The notes under the pieces: model-generated | Database searches by the model: none | The model's input: only the letters and a program-made list of their open reading frames with translations | What the model was told of the DNA's origin: nothing | Source: an uncultured Bradyrhizobium sp. | GTDB lineage: Bacteria > Pseudomonadota > Alphaproteobacteria > Rhizobiales > Xanthobacteraceae | Reading direction: 5' to 3' | Assembly: GCF_936943645.1 (NCBI RefSeq) | Contig: NZ_CAKZJO010000114.1 | Coordinates: forward strand, 1-41,298 | Length of the DNA stretch: 41,298 nucleotides | Made by a program: the position numbers and the translations under genes | In this document: positions 1 through 8,414 of the stretch, piece by piece | Layout: every line of letters begins with the position of its first letter | Position numbering within the stretch: position 1 is the stretch's first letter

Positions 1-161
1 CTACCGCGTCCACCGCACCCCGGCCCGCATCTCGTGACGATCGCGAAGCGCCCCTTTGGCAGGGCCGGGATAGGCTGCGTATGCCATAAATCCGAAATTC
101 GGTAAAGTGGAATATTTTTGCGGCAAGGGCTTGACCGGGTGTTTTGCCCGACGCCTCGCGC

Positions 162-213
162 ATGTCCCGGACGCGCTGCAGCGCTCTTGCGCTGCTGCGC
201 AGAGCCGGGACCC
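162..213. repeat. palindromic intergenic repeat, unit 1
   Basis: The unit starts GTCCCGGACGCGCTGCAGCG and returns as CGCTGCTGCGCAGAGCCGGGAC, so the flanks GTCCCGG and CCGGGAC pair and the interior pairs with a few mismatches around a CTCTTG loop. Stem-loops of this kind are common between genes in Bradyrhizobium (recalled, not searched). Unit 2 at 239-313 carries the same end motifs in the opposite order, so the two form an inverted pair. It lies downstream of the AraC-type gene, where such units may act as transcription ends. Confidence 0.6.
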
Positions 214-238
214 AGCGGGCGGCACGGAACGCTGCAGC

Positions 239-313
239 ATGGGTCCGGCTCTGCAGCGCACCGCACCGGACGATGCTTCGCATCGTCGGGCGCGTTGCGC
301 TGCGTCCGGGGCA
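239..313. repeat. palindromic intergenic repeat, unit 2, with internal hairpin
   Basis: This unit runs from ATGGGTCCGGCTCTGCAGCG to GCGTCCGGGGCACGAGAG and is the reverse-oriented relative of unit 1. At its centre is a perfect 7-bp hairpin, ACGATGC / GCATCGT with a TTC loop (270-286), which unit 1 lacks. It lies about 30 bases past the stop codon of the AraC-type gene. Confidence 0.6.
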
Positions 314-344
314 CGAGAGCAGAAATCTCGCGCGCCGCCTCGCG

Positions 345-1226
345 TTACTTCAGCGGCAGGAACACTTCTGCGGTCGCCTCGTGCTCGCCGACATCAGGGA
401 AGAAGCTCAGCCGCTGGCAGTAGATCGGGAAGTCGCGCGCCTCCTCGCCGCTGGCCGGGAGCCAGTCACGATAGAGATAGAGCGCGGCGGGCTCCAGATT
501 GTCGGTGTACCCGACCACCCGCAGCACCGCGCAGCGTCCGCCAGGAATCTCGCCGGCCTTGATCTCTTCGCCGTTGGCCTCGATCGGCTGGTCGGTTCCG
601 ACACAGAGGTCCGTGCTGTAAGTGCTGGGCGAGGCCGGCCGCCGTTCGGACCGCCAGACATTGAAGGTCGGATTTGTCCTGGGGTGCAGGCCGGCTGCCG
701 TGCGCCAGGCGATGAACCGCCGGATGGTGTCGCCGAGTGTTGCCGGGTCGCCCCGATGCTCCATGATCGCCACCCGCGTCGGGGGCACATCGCGGATCAT
801 CACGTCGTCAGGGGTAAAAGTCCTCATGAGCTTGCTCCTCGCATTGTCGAGAGGCCCGAAGGCCACAAGCCACGGCTCCCAGTCGGGAGCGTTGCGGAAC
901 GACGACGGCGATTGCCCGAACCGTTGCCGAAAGGCGCGGGCGAAGGCATCCGGGGCATCGTAACCGGCATCCATCGCGATATCCGTCACGCTTTGGGCGT
1001 CACTGTAGGCCAGTTGATGCGACGCGCGCTTCAGACGGGCCAACTGGACATAGCGATGCACGGACAGCCCGAAGGTCGCCGTGAACTGCCGATGGAAGTG
1101 AAATTTCGAGAAGGCCGCGACGCTGCTCAGCGTATCCAGGTCCAGATCGTCGTCCAGGTGCCGGTCGATGTGATCCAGCACCCGCTGCATCCGGGCATGG
1201 TAGTTTTGAAGCGCCGCCGTCATCAT
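345..1226 (-). CDS. AraC-family regulator with GyrI-like effector domain
   Basis: The 293-residue protein has an N-terminal AraC DNA-binding domain with its two helix-turn-helix units (about residues 8-112, ending in the conserved RFGQSPSSFR stretch). A GyrI-like (SOUL/BacM-type) small-molecule-binding domain fills about residues 138-293. This is the Rob/SoxS-related architecture in which the C-terminal domain senses hydrophobic or cationic compounds and the N-terminal domain activates target promoters; the ligand cannot be read from sequence. The ATG at 1226 is chosen because GGAGAA lies six bases upstream. A longer open frame exists but its extension looks non-coding. Its neighbour, across a 276-base gap with no recognisable gene, is a Crp/Fnr regulator on the same strand. 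Confidence 0.85.
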   Translation of the reverse strand: MMTAALQNYHARMQRVLDHIDRHLDDDLDLDTLSSVAAFSKFHFHRQFTATFGLSVHRYVQLARLKRASHQLAYSDAQSVTDIAMDAGYDAPDAFARAFRQRFGQSPSSFRNAPDWEPWLVAFGPLDNARSKLMRTFTPDDVMIRDVPPTRVAIMEHRGDPATLGDTIRRFIAWRTAAGLHPRTNPTFNVWRSERRPASPSTYSTDLCVGTDQPIEANGEEIKAGEIPGGRCAVLRVVGYTDNLEPAALYLYRDWLPASGEEARDFPIYCQRLSFFPDVGEHEATAEVFLPLK

Positions 1227-1502
1227 GTCGTTCTCCGTGGCAGCACCAGCTAAAGCGCAGGCGGGCATGAGGTGCTCGACTGATCTTGCGGTTTTGCCAC
1301 GGGGGGCAGAACGCCGCCAAGGACTGTTTAGGGGCGCTGTGGCGGAGCAGGGCAATCCGTATGGCATTGAGGCTGGCCCGAGCGCGCGCGTGGCGGCCGC
1401 GACCATCGGCTATCTCGCGGAGGTCCACGACAAAGACGCCGAGGAGGTCGAGAGCCGGCCTGAGGAGATGAGACGAAGGGGCAGCGCACCCACCCGCCGT
1501 GT

Positions 1503-2204
1503 TCAGCTCAGATAGTCGGGCGTGAAATCCGCGAGCGTGCGCAGCTCGTCGGGTTGCAGCAGCTCGATCTCGCTGCCTTCCCAGGCGATCAGGCCGCGAT
1601 GCCGCAGCTCCTGGATGGTGCGGTTGACGTGGACGATCGACAGGCCGCAGGCGTCGGCGACGTGCCGCTGCGTCATCGGCATCTGGAAGCAGCCCTCCTT
1701 GAGAAGGCCGACGACATCCAGTCGTGCCGCAAGCTCGCAGATGAGGTGCGCGACCTTGGGCAAGGCCGCCTGCGCACCGAGGCGGGCGATCCATTGCCGC
1801 GAGATCGCCGCATCGATCAGCGTCTCGCGCCAGAAAGCGCGGGTCAGGTGCAGGGAGCCGTCGAGCAACTGGCGGAGCTGGGCATGCGCGACGGTGCCGA
1901 CGATGGCCGGTCCGAGGCCGACGAGGTCTGCATCCATCGGCGAGACCAGCAGCGTGTGCAGGCACGGCATGTCGCCGGGCACGTGGAACGCGAGGATCTG
2001 GCTGCGGTCGCCGACGATGCGGGCCTGGTAGAGGAAGCCGCTCACGACGAAGACGCAGCGCGAGGCGGCCTCGCCCCGGTGCAGCACGATCTCGCCGTCG
2101 GCCACCTGGCGCAGTGTCGAGGGCAGGGCGGAGACCTGCCGGCGTTCGTCTTCGGACAGGCCTTCGATGGCCTGGAGACGCGCGATGAACTTTGGATGCG
2201 GCAT
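1503..2204 (-). CDS. Crp/Fnr-family transcriptional regulator (paralogue 1)
   Basis: The 233-residue protein has a cyclic-nucleotide-binding-type beta-roll (about residues 10-125), a long dimerisation helix and a C-terminal winged helix with recognition region GLSIVHVNRTIQELRHRGLI. The ending FTPDYLS closely matches the FSPVYLH ending of the divergent gene at 2376, so the two are paralogues. It does not show the N-terminal cysteine cluster of oxygen-sensing FNR, so an iron-sulfur switch is unlikely. It is divergent from 2376-3113 across a 171-base gap that must hold both promoters. Ligand and targets are unknown. Confidence 0.85.
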   Translation of the reverse strand: MPHPKFIARLQAIEGLSEDERRQVSALPSTLRQVADGEIVLHRGEAASRCVFVVSGFLYQARIVGDRSQILAFHVPGDMPCLHTLLVSPMDADLVGLGPAIVGTVAHAQLRQLLDGSLHLTRAFWRETLIDAAISRQWIARLGAQAALPKVAHLICELAARLDVVGLLKEGCFQMPMTQRHVADACGLSIVHVNRTIQELRHRGLIAWEGSEIELLQPDELRTLADFTPDYLS

Positions 2205-2375
2205 GGACCTCGCGTGCTGCCTGGCCGTCCCACGGCGTCGTTGAGGGGACGGGCTGGATGCGAACGGTCCGATCGCAAATCGAATAGCAACCTGTGCTCC
2301 CGTTTCGCGTTCTAATCCGCTGAACCCAGGCCGGACGTATCATTTGATAGAGCCGGCGCATTTTTTGGCGGTGCC

Positions 2376-3113
2376 ATGGAGAAGGCCCACGACGTGTTGA
2401 TCCGGAACCTCGGCGCGCACACCGCGCTCGACGAGGAGGATGTTGCCGAGATCCGCGCGCTCAGCTTCGCCGTGCGCGATTTCCAGCCGAACGAGGATTT
2501 CATCCGTCAGGGCGACCAGCCCGAGCACTCGGCGCTGGTCGTGTCCGGCATGGTGGCGCGCTACCACCTGCTCGGCAGCGGGCGCCGGCAATACCTTGCG
2601 TTCCATATCACCGGCGACCTGCCGGATGCGCAGGGCTTGTTCATCGACCAGATGGATCACGGATTGAGCGCATTGGGGCCGGCCACGGTCGCCTTCATCC
2701 CGCACCGCGAATTGTTCAGAGCCTTTCGGCGGCGGCCGATCTTCAGCCTGGCCGTGTGGCGCGAGACGCTGCGCGATGCCGCGATCTTTCGCGAAGCGAT
2801 CACCAACAACAGCGCCCGGCCCATGGCGGAACGCATGGCGCACCTGTTCTGCGAGCTGTTCTACCGCGCCCGCGCGGCGGGCCTCGTCCGCGGCAATCGT
2901 TTCCGCATGCCGATCAGCCTGGCACAGCTCGGGGAGACGCTTGGCATGGCAATCGCGACGGTGAACCGCACGCTTGCCGAGCTCAGGCGGAGCGGCGCGA
3001 TGGATCTGCGGGAGGGCGAGCTGATCGTGCTGAAATGGCGTGAGCTGCAGCGGATCGGAGATTTCAGCCCGGTCTATCTACACCTGAAACGGCAATCGTT
3101 GCGCCAGGCGTAG
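2376..3113 (+). CDS. Crp/Fnr-family transcriptional regulator (paralogue 2)
   Basis: The 245-residue protein has the Crp/Fnr layout: beta-roll sensor (about residues 20-140), linking helix and winged helix with the recognition region LGMAIATVNRTLAELRRSGA (about 190-215). The sensor keeps the fold (for example VVSGMVARYHLLGSG) but lacks the FNR cysteine ligands, and there is no obvious full cAMP phosphate-binding cassette. The start is an ATG preceded by GGCGGTGCC, a weak ribosome site. It is divergent from paralogue 1 and convergent with the third Crp/Fnr gene, whose stop lies ten bases beyond this stop. Confidence 0.85.
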   Translation: MEKAHDVLIRNLGAHTALDEEDVAEIRALSFAVRDFQPNEDFIRQGDQPEHSALVVSGMVARYHLLGSGRRQYLAFHITGDLPDAQGLFIDQMDHGLSALGPATVAFIPHRELFRAFRRRPIFSLAVWRETLRDAAIFREAITNNSARPMAERMAHLFCELFYRARAAGLVRGNRFRMPISLAQLGETLGMAIATVNRTLAELRRSGAMDLREGELIVLKWRELQRIGDFSPVYLHLKRQSLRQA

Positions 3114-3123
3114 GATTGGAGCG

Positions 3124-3840
3124 TTAGCCGCCGGCAGTCGCCGCGCCCAGCACTTCGTCAAAATGCTTCTTCACCCAGTCGTTGCAGGAGCAGGCCCTGG
3201 CTTCCAGCGCCGGCGCGTCGAGGATCAGGATGGCGCCTCGGCGGGTGGCGAGGATGCGCCTGGCCTTGAACATCTGGATGACGCGGCTGGCATAGCTGCG
3301 GGAGACGCCCAGCATGCTGGCGAGCTGCTCATGGGTGAGGGGAATCTCGGCCCGGCCGATCCGTTCCTGCGTGGAGATGATCCACCTGGCGGCGCGTTGT
3401 TCGATCGAATGCGCGGCGTTGCAGGCCGCGGTCTGCAGCAACTGCGCGAACTGGCAGTCGGCGTAGCGCGAGAATACCTCCTGCAGCACGGCCGACCTCT
3501 GCTGCGCCTGCTCGAGCGAACGCCGGGGCAGCCGGACGAGGGTGCCGCCCAGCTTCACGACGATGCGCGAATAGGTCAGCGAAGGACTGCGGCCCGCGGC
3601 AACGCCCACCGCGCCCTCGCGCCCCACCAGCAGGCTCTCGACCTCGCGGTCATCCTCGACCGGCACGGCGAACGACACCAGCGTGGAACCGCAGGGAAAA
3701 TGAATGGCGGTCACGGCGTCACCGGCGTGATGCAGGATCTGGCTCGCCTCGACTTCAACCGGCTGGAGGTAGGGTGCGAGCAGTTCGAAATCCTGGTGGG
3801 AGAGCTGCCGGAGCAGATCGTTGTGGGGCCGACCGGTCAC
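3124..3840 (-). CDS. Crp/Fnr-family transcriptional regulator (third member)
   Basis: From a GTG at 3840 this gives 238 residues. GTG is preferred because GAGAAG sits just upstream; the longer frame from 4032 would add 64 residues of non-coding appearance. The protein has a divergent beta-roll (HHAGDAVTAIHFPCGSTLVS) and a helix-turn-helix with LTHEQLASMLGVSRSYASRV. A C-terminal tail of about 30 residues beyond the wing contains ARACSCNDWVKKHF. It is clearly more distant from the two paralogues on its left. Unlike them it has no adjacent divergent gene, and its upstream region is long (339 bases). Confidence 0.8.
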   Translation of the reverse strand: MTGRPHNDLLRQLSHQDFELLAPYLQPVEVEASQILHHAGDAVTAIHFPCGSTLVSFAVPVEDDREVESLLVGREGAVGVAAGRSPSLTYSRIVVKLGGTLVRLPRRSLEQAQQRSAVLQEVFSRYADCQFAQLLQTAACNAAHSIEQRAARWIISTQERIGRAEIPLTHEQLASMLGVSRSYASRVIQMFKARRILATRRGAILILDAPALEARACSCNDWVKKHFDEVLGAATAGG

Positions 3841-4179
3841 AGTTTCTTCTCTTAGCTGGCCGGGAATCGGCGCCAGCCAAAATCCTACGTTTCCGCGCCG
3901 GAACCGACGGTTCCAAAGTGCACACAAGACCGCTACGACGGTAGAGAAGTTCTCGTGAGCGACTTCCGGAATTCCGCAAAATCGGGTGAGGCGAAGTGAC
4001 CTGGGCGCGGCCCGGCCGCATCGATCTTGCAAATCTGTTCAGGAGTGAACATAGCGCGCTTGCGGATTGGCGTAGCGTCGTTCCGCCGGGCGCCGTACCC
4101 CGTGCGCTCTGCCCGACGGACCGCCGGCCTCAATCCGCTCGAACGCCGCCGGGCCGGCGGGCCCGAGGGGCGACGAGCA
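3841..4179. other. upstream region of third Crp/Fnr gene
   Basis: No convincing gene. It contains two small symmetric elements: the perfect palindrome CGGAATTCCG at 3967-3976, and GTTCA-GGAG-TGAAC at 4037-4050. Either could be a regulator site for the Crp/Fnr gene transcribed leftwards from 3840, but neither matches the classic TTGAT-N4-ATCAA box. Confidence 0.4.
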
Positions 4180-4416
4180 TCAGCCGAAGCGCGCTTCGCG
4201 ATCCCCCGTGGGACGGCGCTCGGCCGCATGGGCGCGATAGGCGTCGATCGCCTTGTTGGCCAGCATCAACTGCCGGCGTTCACCGGTCCTGAGCTGCGCT
4301 TCGATGGCGTCGAGAATGACGTTGGCGCTCTCGTCGGGCGGGCCGAGCTCGCCGCTCTGCTCCAGGCAGCTCCAGGCGATGAAGAATGCGCTTTCGACGG
4401 TGCAGCGAATGGACAT
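4180..4416 (-). CDS. small hypothetical protein, 78 residues
   Basis: The protein begins MSIRCTVESAFFIAWSCLEQ and has a helical body (SANVILDAIEAQLRTGERRQ) followed by a polar tail. Codon use and amino-acid composition look like a real soluble protein rather than a frame shadow, and I recall similar short proteins from Bradyrhizobium, though I cannot name a family. The ribosome site is weak. It lies 78 bases downstream of the alcohol dehydrogenase stop on the same strand and could be cotranscribed with it. Function unknown. Confidence 0.6.
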   Translation of the reverse strand: MSIRCTVESAFFIAWSCLEQSGELGPPDESANVILDAIEAQLRTGERRQLMLANKAIDAYRAHAAERRPTGDREARFG

Positions 4417-4494
4417 GCGCTGCCAACGCGGCGGGGCCGCAGGTGTTCCGCTGCGGCGGGCGCGACTCGCGCCGGGCCCGTCGCAGCGATGCGG

Positions 4495-5553
4495 TCAGTT
4501 CTTCAGCACGATGCGGCCGACGACCTTGCCGGCGCGAAGCTCGTCGATCCATTTCTGGACGTCGCCCATCGGCTCCTCGCGCATCGGTGTCGGCTTGATC
4601 TTGCCGGCGCGCGCCAGCGCCATCAGCTCGTGGGCTTCCTCGAGCGTGCCGACCATGAAACCTTCGATGGTCATGCGCTTGTAGACCCACTGCACCATCG
4701 GCAGGGTGAACTGGCCGCCCATCAGGCCGGAGACCACGATCTTGCCCCCACGCGCGGCGACGGCGACCGCGAAGGCCATCGACTTCTCGTTGCCGGCGAA
4801 ATCGACGATCTCGTCAAAACCACCTTCGGTCTCTTTCAGGATGCGCTTGATCACGTCGGGCTCGGACGGATCATAGGCATTGGCGGCGCCGTTCTTCAGC
4901 GCGGTGTCGCGCGCAGCCGGCGAGAGATCGGCGACCGTGATCGGCTGCTTGAACATCGCCTGCGCGAACGACAGACCCATCATGCCGACGCCGCCAAGAC
5001 CAATCAGCAGGAGATTGCGCTGGCGCGGACGGTCGACCAGGCGCTTGAGCGCGCCATAGGCGGTGACGCCGGAGCACATCAGCGTCGCGGCCTGGTTGAC
5101 GGGCAGCGGATCGTAGTCGAGCAGATATTTCGCGTCGGGCACCAGCACGTGGGTGGCGAAGCCGCCGTCGATGGAGACGCCGAGGAAGCGCTGCTTCACG
5201 CAAAGGTTCTCGTCGCCATTGGCGCAGTCGCGGCACTGGCCGCAGCCGATCCAGGGGAAGACGGCTTTCTTCGTGCCGACGAGACCGGCGGCGACGTCCG
5301 GGCCGACCTCGTCGACCACGCCGGCGATCTCGTGGCCGAGCGTGAAGGGCAGCGTCATGCCACGCGTGGTGTCGAGCTTCTTGCCGCCGCCGAGATCGGC
5401 ATAGCCGTCCTGGATGTGCAGGTCGGAATGGCAGAGGCCGCAGCGCTCGATGCGCACCAGGACTTCGCGGCCTTGCGGCTTGGGCGTATCGACGATGGTC
5501 TCGCACAGCGGCGCATCGAACTTGACCAGGGATTGCCGACGCATCAACGCCAT
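4495..5553 (-). CDS. zinc-dependent alcohol dehydrogenase (MDR superfamily)
   Basis: The protein is 352 residues long, normal for the family. It carries catalytic-zinc ligands C41, H73-E74 (GHEIAGVVDEVG) and C160. The structural-zinc cysteines C104, C107, C110 and C118 are all present. The Rossmann motif GLGGVG is at 185-190. These residues predict an NAD(P)-linked oxidoreductase acting on alcohols or aldehydes; the substrate cannot be stated. The start is the ATG at 5553 because GGAGGAAAGAAA directly precedes it, while a longer frame would run into ksgA. It follows ksgA by 25 bases on the same strand and might be read through from the envelope operon. Confidence 0.9.
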   Translation of the reverse strand: MALMRRQSLVKFDAPLCETIVDTPKPQGREVLVRIERCGLCHSDLHIQDGYADLGGGKKLDTTRGMTLPFTLGHEIAGVVDEVGPDVAAGLVGTKKAVFPWIGCGQCRDCANGDENLCVKQRFLGVSIDGGFATHVLVPDAKYLLDYDPLPVNQAATLMCSGVTAYGALKRLVDRPRQRNLLLIGLGGVGMMGLSFAQAMFKQPITVADLSPAARDTALKNGAANAYDPSEPDVIKRILKETEGGFDEIVDFAGNEKSMAFAVAVAARGGKIVVSGLMGGQFTLPMVQWVYKRMTIEGFMVGTLEEAHELMALARAGKIKPTPMREEPMGDVQKWIDELRAGKVVGRIVLKN

Positions 5554-5578
5554 TTTCTTTCCTCCGGAATTTCCGTTC

Positions 5579-6388
5579 TCATGTTTCGGCTCGTATATCC
5601 GCCAATTCACGCGCCATGGCAACAAAGCCGGAGATGGGAATGGTCTCGGCGCGCCGCGTCGCATCGACGCCTGCGGCTGCCGCAAGTCGGGCCGGATCGA
5701 CACCCAGCGATTTCAGGCTCTGCCGCAGCATCTTGCGATCGCAGGCCAGCGGCTCTGCGCGCGGCTTCAGGCGCACGACGGAGGAGGTGACCTTCGGCGG
5801 CGGCACGAAGGCGGACGGGGCAATGTCGAACAGGATCTTGGTCTCGCAGCGCCAGTTGGCGAGCACGCCGAGCCGGCCATAGGCCTCCTCGTCCTCGTGC
5901 GCGACGATGCGCTCGCCGACCTCGCGCTGAAACATCAGCACCATCAGGTCGAACCAGGGCGGCCACGGCTCGGTGGTGAGCCAGTTGATCAGGAGCTGCG
6001 TCGCGATGTTGTAGGGCAGGTTGGCGACGATCTTGCCGCGCTCGCCGGCGAGCAGCGGCCGCGGATCGAATGTCATGGCATCGCCATGCACGATCTCGAG
6101 CCGGCCGGGGTAGCGCGCGGAAATATCCTGCAAGGCGGGGATCGCGCGCTCGTCATGCTCGATGGCGATGACGCGCCGTGCGCCGAGCGCGAGCAGGGCG
6201 CGCGTCAGGCCGCCCGGGCCCGGGCCGATCTCGAGAACAGTGGAATCCTCGAGCGGTGCCGCGGAGCGCGCGATGCGGGCGGTGAGGTTGAGGTCGAGCA
6301 GGAAATTCTGGCCGAGCGATTTGCGCGCCGACAGCGCGTGCTGGCGAATGACCTCGCGCAGCGGCGGGAGGTCGTCGATCGCGCTCAT
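5579..6388 (-). CDS. ksgA: 16S rRNA dimethyladenosine transferase KsgA/RsmA
   Basis: The enzyme uses S-adenosylmethionine to dimethylate two adjacent adenosines in the 3'-terminal hairpin of 16S rRNA during late 30S maturation. The 269-residue protein shows SLGQNFLLD at 24-32 and the SAM motif VLEIGPGPGGLTRALL from residue 51. The catalytic NLPY is at 123-126, followed by N127 and a C-terminal helical domain. Its ATG overlaps the TGA of pdxA in an ATGA, which indicates translational coupling and fixes the start. It is the last gene of the operon coming from lptF; pdxA-ksgA linkage is classical in proteobacteria. Confidence 0.97.
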   Translation of the reverse strand: MSAIDDLPPLREVIRQHALSARKSLGQNFLLDLNLTARIARSAAPLEDSTVLEIGPGPGGLTRALLALGARRVIAIEHDERAIPALQDISARYPGRLEIVHGDAMTFDPRPLLAGERGKIVANLPYNIATQLLINWLTTEPWPPWFDLMVLMFQREVGERIVAHEDEEAYGRLGVLANWRCETKILFDIAPSAFVPPPKVTSSVVRLKPRAEPLACDRKMLRQSLKSLGVDPARLAAAAGVDATRRAETIPISGFVAMARELADIRAET

Positions 6389-7413
6389 TCGCTTTTTGCA
6401 GCCGCCATGCGGCTGGCAAGCTGAAGCGCCGCGATCAGGCTCGCCGGATTGGCCTTGCCGGAGCCGGCGATGTCGAAGGCGGTGCCGTGATCGGGCGAGG
6501 TGCGGATGAAGGGCAGGCCGAGCGTGACGTTGACCGCATCGTCGAAGGCGATGGTCTTGATCGGGATCAGCGCCTGATCGTGATACATGCACACCGCGCA
6601 GTTATAGGTGCGGCGCGCCGCCTCGTGGAACATGGTGTCGGCCGGCAGCGGGCCCCTGGCCTCGATGCCCTCGCCGCGCAAGGTCTTGAGCGCGGGAGCG
6701 ATGACCGTCTGCTCCTCGTGACCGAGCGAGCCGTCCTCGCCGGCATGCGGATTGAGGCCGGAGATCGCGATGCGCGGCTGCGCGATTCCGAAGCGGGATT
6801 TCAGCTCGCTTGCGACGATACGCACGGTCGAGACGATCAGCTCGCTGGTGAGCTCTGCGAGCGCATCGCGCATCGAGACGTGGATGGTCACGGGCACGAC
6901 GGCGAGCCGCGGCGACCACAGCATCATCACCGGCTGCGGCGCGCGGCCGTTCTCCGCGGCGAGCTCGGCGAGGAATTCGGTGTGGCCCGGATGACGGAAG
7001 CCGGCGCGGTAGAGCACGCTCTTGGCGATCGGATTGGTGACGATTGCGCCGGCACGGCCCTCGCGGACGTCACGGACAGCCTGCCGGATCGAGGCGAGCG
7101 CGGCCGGCGCGCTCGATGCGTCGGGCTTGCCGGGCTCGGCGGTCGCGCGCTCGCCGGTTTCAACGATGGGGAGCGCCTCGGTGAAAGCGGACGCGGCCTC
7201 GCCGGGGCTCACCGCGGACGTCCTGACATCGACACCGATCGATCGGGCGCGGCGGGCGATCAGCGCCTCGTTGCCGCGCAGATAGAAGGCGGGCAGGTTC
7301 AGCTCACGGCGCCTCAGCCAGGCTGCGATCGTGATGTCGGGCCCGATGCCGGCGGGCTCTCCCAGGGTCAGGGCAAGGGGGAGGGAGAGCGGCTTTGCTG
7401 CGGAAGCGGCCAT
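6385..7413 (-). CDS. pdxA: 4-hydroxythreonine-4-phosphate dehydrogenase PdxA
   Basis: PdxA oxidises 4-phosphohydroxy-L-threonine with NAD(P) in the DXP-dependent pathway to pyridoxal phosphate. The 342-residue protein has GEPAGIGPDI near residue 18. The metal-binding histidines are in FRHPGHTEFL, the HVSMRDAL segment and MYHDQALIPIK, and the conserved ending HGTAFDIAGSGKA is present. The ATG at 7413 shares one base with the TGA of the upstream surA-like gene (TGATG), so the two are coupled. The cofactor may support the pyridoxal-phosphate enzyme at the far right of the window, but that is only pathway knowledge. Confidence 0.97.
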   Translation of the reverse strand: MAASAAKPLSLPLALTLGEPAGIGPDITIAAWLRRRELNLPAFYLRGNEALIARRARSIGVDVRTSAVSPGEAASAFTEALPIVETGERATAEPGKPDASSAPAALASIRQAVRDVREGRAGAIVTNPIAKSVLYRAGFRHPGHTEFLAELAAENGRAPQPVMMLWSPRLAVVPVTIHVSMRDALAELTSELIVSTVRIVASELKSRFGIAQPRIAISGLNPHAGEDGSLGHEEQTVIAPALKTLRGEGIEARGPLPADTMFHEAARRTYNCAVCMYHDQALIPIKTIAFDDAVNVTLGLPFIRTSPDHGTAFDIAGSGKANPASLIAALQLASRMAAAKSE

Positions 7414-8363
7414 CAGCGGTTGCGATATTCGATCATCGCCGCCTTGCGGATATCGTCGAGATAGGCCTTCTGGGTCTTCTCGTACTTCTCCTGATACATC
7501 TTCTCGCGGACTTCGCGCTTCTTCGGCGTGTCGATCATGGTCGGCTTGCGCGAGCACAGCACCACCATCTCGATGCCGTTCTTGGTCATCTCGGGTGCGG
7601 TCAAGTGGCCGATCGGGGTGTCGTCCAGGATCTTGCGCAGCGCCTCGGGCAGCTCTGCGGTGGTCTTGGTGACGGTGTCGCGGATGGTCGCGTTCGGCGT
7701 CGAGCGGAACAGCGAGTTGGCCTCCTCGCAGCTGCCGACGCGGGCGCGATAGTTCTCGGCTTCCTTCTTCCGCGTCTCCAGGAACGCCGCGGACGAGCCG
7801 CGCGGCACGATCAGCACGATCGGCTGCATCTTGTATTCGGTGCCCTCGATCTGGAGCTTGTCGCCGGTCTGGGCCTGCACGGCCTGTGCGACGTCGCGCT
7901 CGCCGACCTGGAGGCGCTCCTTGTAGCGGCCGCGCACGAGGCTGGTCCAGACCATCTCGGCCTTCATGCGGCCCTTCAGCGTCTCGGGGCGGACGCCCTT
8001 GGATTCGAGCGACTTGGTGAGCTGCTCCGGCGTGATGCGCATACGCTGCGCCATGCCCTCATAGGACTGGTTGATCTCGGAGACGCCGGGATCGACCCCG
8101 TACTTCTTGCCCTCCTTCATCTTCACCTTGTCGTCGATCAGCTCGTTGATGACCTCCTGCCGGCTCGGAGTCTTCTGCGTCGTCAGCTGGTCGAGCTTGG
8201 AGCGCTGCTCGATGTCGTAATCGGTGATGGGGTCGCCGTTGACCATCACGACGATGTTCTGCGCGCGCGAGGGCGAGGGCAGTCCGGTCAGAATCAGTCC
8301 GGCCACGATGGCGAGGAGGAGACGGAAGACGGGCAATGAGGTCGTCATGATTGTTGCTCGCAT
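7413..8363 (-). CDS. surA: SurA-type periplasmic chaperone / peptidylprolyl isomerase
   Basis: SurA-like proteins escort outer-membrane beta-barrel proteins, including LptD, through the periplasm. This 316-residue version has a signal peptide (hydrophobic LLLAIVAGLILTGL, cleavage near SRA-QN). A SurA N-terminal chaperone domain follows (ITDYDIEQRSKL, MKEGKKYGVDPGVSEINQSY), and the C-terminal half is a weak parvulin-like region. It is shorter than E. coli SurA and appears to carry at most one degenerate isomerase domain. The start is uncertain between ATGs at 8363 and 8348; neither has a strong ribosome site and both give a usable signal peptide. It lies directly downstream of lptD. Confidence 0.88.
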   Translation of the reverse strand: MRATIMTTSLPVFRLLLAIVAGLILTGLPSPSRAQNIVVMVNGDPITDYDIEQRSKLDQLTTQKTPSRQEVINELIDDKVKMKEGKKYGVDPGVSEINQSYEGMAQRMRITPEQLTKSLESKGVRPETLKGRMKAEMVWTSLVRGRYKERLQVGERDVAQAVQAQTGDKLQIEGTEYKMQPIVLIVPRGSSAAFLETRKKEAENYRARVGSCEEANSLFRSTPNATIRDTVTKTTAELPEALRKILDDTPIGHLTAPEMTKNGIEMVVLCSRKPTMIDTPKKREVREKMYQEKYEKTQKAYLDDIRKAAMIEYRNR

Positions 8364-8414
8364 GTCAGCCGCGTCGAGCCTGTGATGAGGCAACGCGCCG
8401 GCAGTTCAAACCGT

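Larger units (their letters stand above)
1..344. other. non-coding left edge with palindromic repeats
   Basis: No protein family is recognisable on either strand here. Open frames that cross it run through the palindromic units at 162-213 and 239-313 and have arginine/alanine-rich translations typical of chance frames in GC-rich DNA. The first 100 bases could be the tail of a feature lying outside the window, but nothing supports a specific call. Confidence 0.6.

Noticed and set aside
1227..1502. Possible plus-strand small gene between the AraC and Crp/Fnr genes
   Set aside because: A 96-codon frame exists but starts inside the AraC 5' end, has no ribosome site and shows no family; treated as intergenic.
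4037..4050. GTTCA-GGAG-TGAAC as an FNR/FixK box
   Set aside because: It is symmetric but does not fit TTG[A/C]-N6-[T/G]CAA, so it was kept only as an unnamed dyad.
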